Shown piece by piece: positions 39,404-39,701 of a stretch of 39,701 bases of DNA. The DNA is from Antarctobacter heliothermus (lineage in GTDB: Bacteria > Pseudomonadota > Alphaproteobacteria > Rhodobacterales > Rhodobacteraceae). The notes under the pieces are model-generated. The model was not told the DNA's origin. It did not search any database and saw nothing but the letters and a program-made list of their open reading frames with translations. The translations under genes were made by a program, and so were the position numbers. Numbering within the stretch: the first letter of the stretch is position 1; the number at the start of each line of letters is the position of its first letter. The stretch is from positions 1 through 39,701 of the forward strand of contig NZ_FZON01000049.1 of the NCBI RefSeq assembly GCF_900188425.1, read 5' to 3'.

Positions 39404-39701
39404 CGGGGTGATCGGCGTCCAACAATGACCCCCTTACACTGATGTGGATGATGCTCCCGAGGCTATCGGGGAGCACAGTGTGGGATGTTGGTTGTGGAGA
39501 CGATTGCGAAGATCCGTCGGGCGTATTTTCAGGACAAGAAGCCGATCAAGCAGATCTGCCGGGAACTGCGGATTTCACGGAACACGGTGCGCAAGGTGAT
39601 CCGGTCCGGTGCGACCGAGCACACCTACGAGCGGACCGTCCAGCCGCAGCCGAAGATCGGTCCTTGGAAGGACGAACTCGACGAGATGCTGGCGACAAAC
39701 G
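39380..39701 (+). mobile_element. IS21-family insertion sequence, left part
   Basis: The left end lies at about 39380-39385, where the DUF2254-like reading frame breaks. Repeated TGACCCC units (39393-39399 and 39426-39432) are typical of the multiple transposase-binding sites at IS21 ends, and GGGG/CCCC stems lie beside them. A hairpin TGCTCCCGA / TCGGGGAGCA (39452-39475, one bulge) precedes istA. The element continues past the window; istB and the right end are not seen. Confidence 0.85.
39485..39701 (+). CDS. istA: IS21-family transposase IstA, N-terminal part
   Basis: ATG 39485 opens a frame that runs off the window: 72 whole codons. It starts MLVVETIAKIRRAYF, followed by a helix-turn-helix, KPIKQICRELRISRNTVRKV, which is the DNA-binding part of IstA proteins, and VQPQPKIGPWKDELDEML. 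No stop is reached. IstA is the DDE transposase that joins IS ends to target DNA with help from IstB. The start is 5' of no clear Shine-Dalgarno sequence, but the hairpin at 39452 is directly upstream. Confidence 0.9.
   Translation, partial: MLVVETIAKIRRAYFQDKKPIKQICRELRISRNTVRKVIRSGATEHTYERTVQPQPKIGPWKDELDEMLATN

Overview
The window looks like chromosome from a high-GC marine-type alphaproteobacterium, most likely Rhodobacteraceae (Roseobacter group). This rests on gene content (RutR-controlled reductive pyrimidine catabolism, glucosylglycerate cycling, many ABC importers), on GTG/TTG starts, and on G+C-rich intergenic repeats. No rRNA, tRNA or CRISPR array is visible. Two A+T-richer patches stand out: about 1-1060 and about 16010-16360.

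Layout. 75-1056: a secreted protein of unknown function and a doubtful small ORF. 1131-7859: SMP-30 lactonase and SDR genes (minus), a stand-alone Lrp ligand-binding (RAM) domain, and a complete branched-chain-type (Liv/HAAT) ABC importer (plus). 7939-10606: a secreted trypsin/V8-like protease divergent from two tandem secreted OmpA-domain proteins, closed by a strong terminator. 10790-22943: a pyrimidine-catabolism locus: preT-preA, a small membrane protein, divergent rutR with a RutR-type operator, beta-ureidopropionase, dihydropyrimidinase, a PLP decarboxylase and an NMT1-type ABC importer, again closed by a strong terminator. Uracil or thymine would be imported, reduced by PreTA, ring-opened by HydA and cut to a beta-amino acid, CO2 and ammonia. 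23009-25337: a second SMP-30 protein, a hot-dog thioesterase and a CaiD-like dehydratase, the last translationally coupled to rmlA. 25334-28849: the dTDP-L-rhamnose genes (rmlA minus; rmlCBD plus).

29028-36404 is a glucosylglycerate locus: a GH13_18 phosphorylase (plus) facing a minus-strand series glpK - P-loop kinase - phosphatase - gpgS - degenerate caspase-like protein. 36405-39380 looks like a stress-response island. Three sites resemble the alphaproteobacterial EcfG promoter (GGAAC-N16/17-CGTT). One, at 36501-36528, is palindromic and reads both ways, toward glpK/gpg and toward a PRC-barrel-like gene. A second precedes a candidate 94-nt small RNA with a C-rich loop and its own terminator. 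A third precedes an alpha/beta hydrolase. The island ends in a DUF2254-like membrane-protein gene cut by an IS21-family element that runs off the window.

Most interesting: the putative EcfG-controlled glucosylglycerate locus with its bidirectional promoter and C-rich-loop sRNA candidate, the caspase-like protein lacking its catalytic dyad, the SDR with an Asn in place of the catalytic Lys, and two families of dispersed intergenic repeats.
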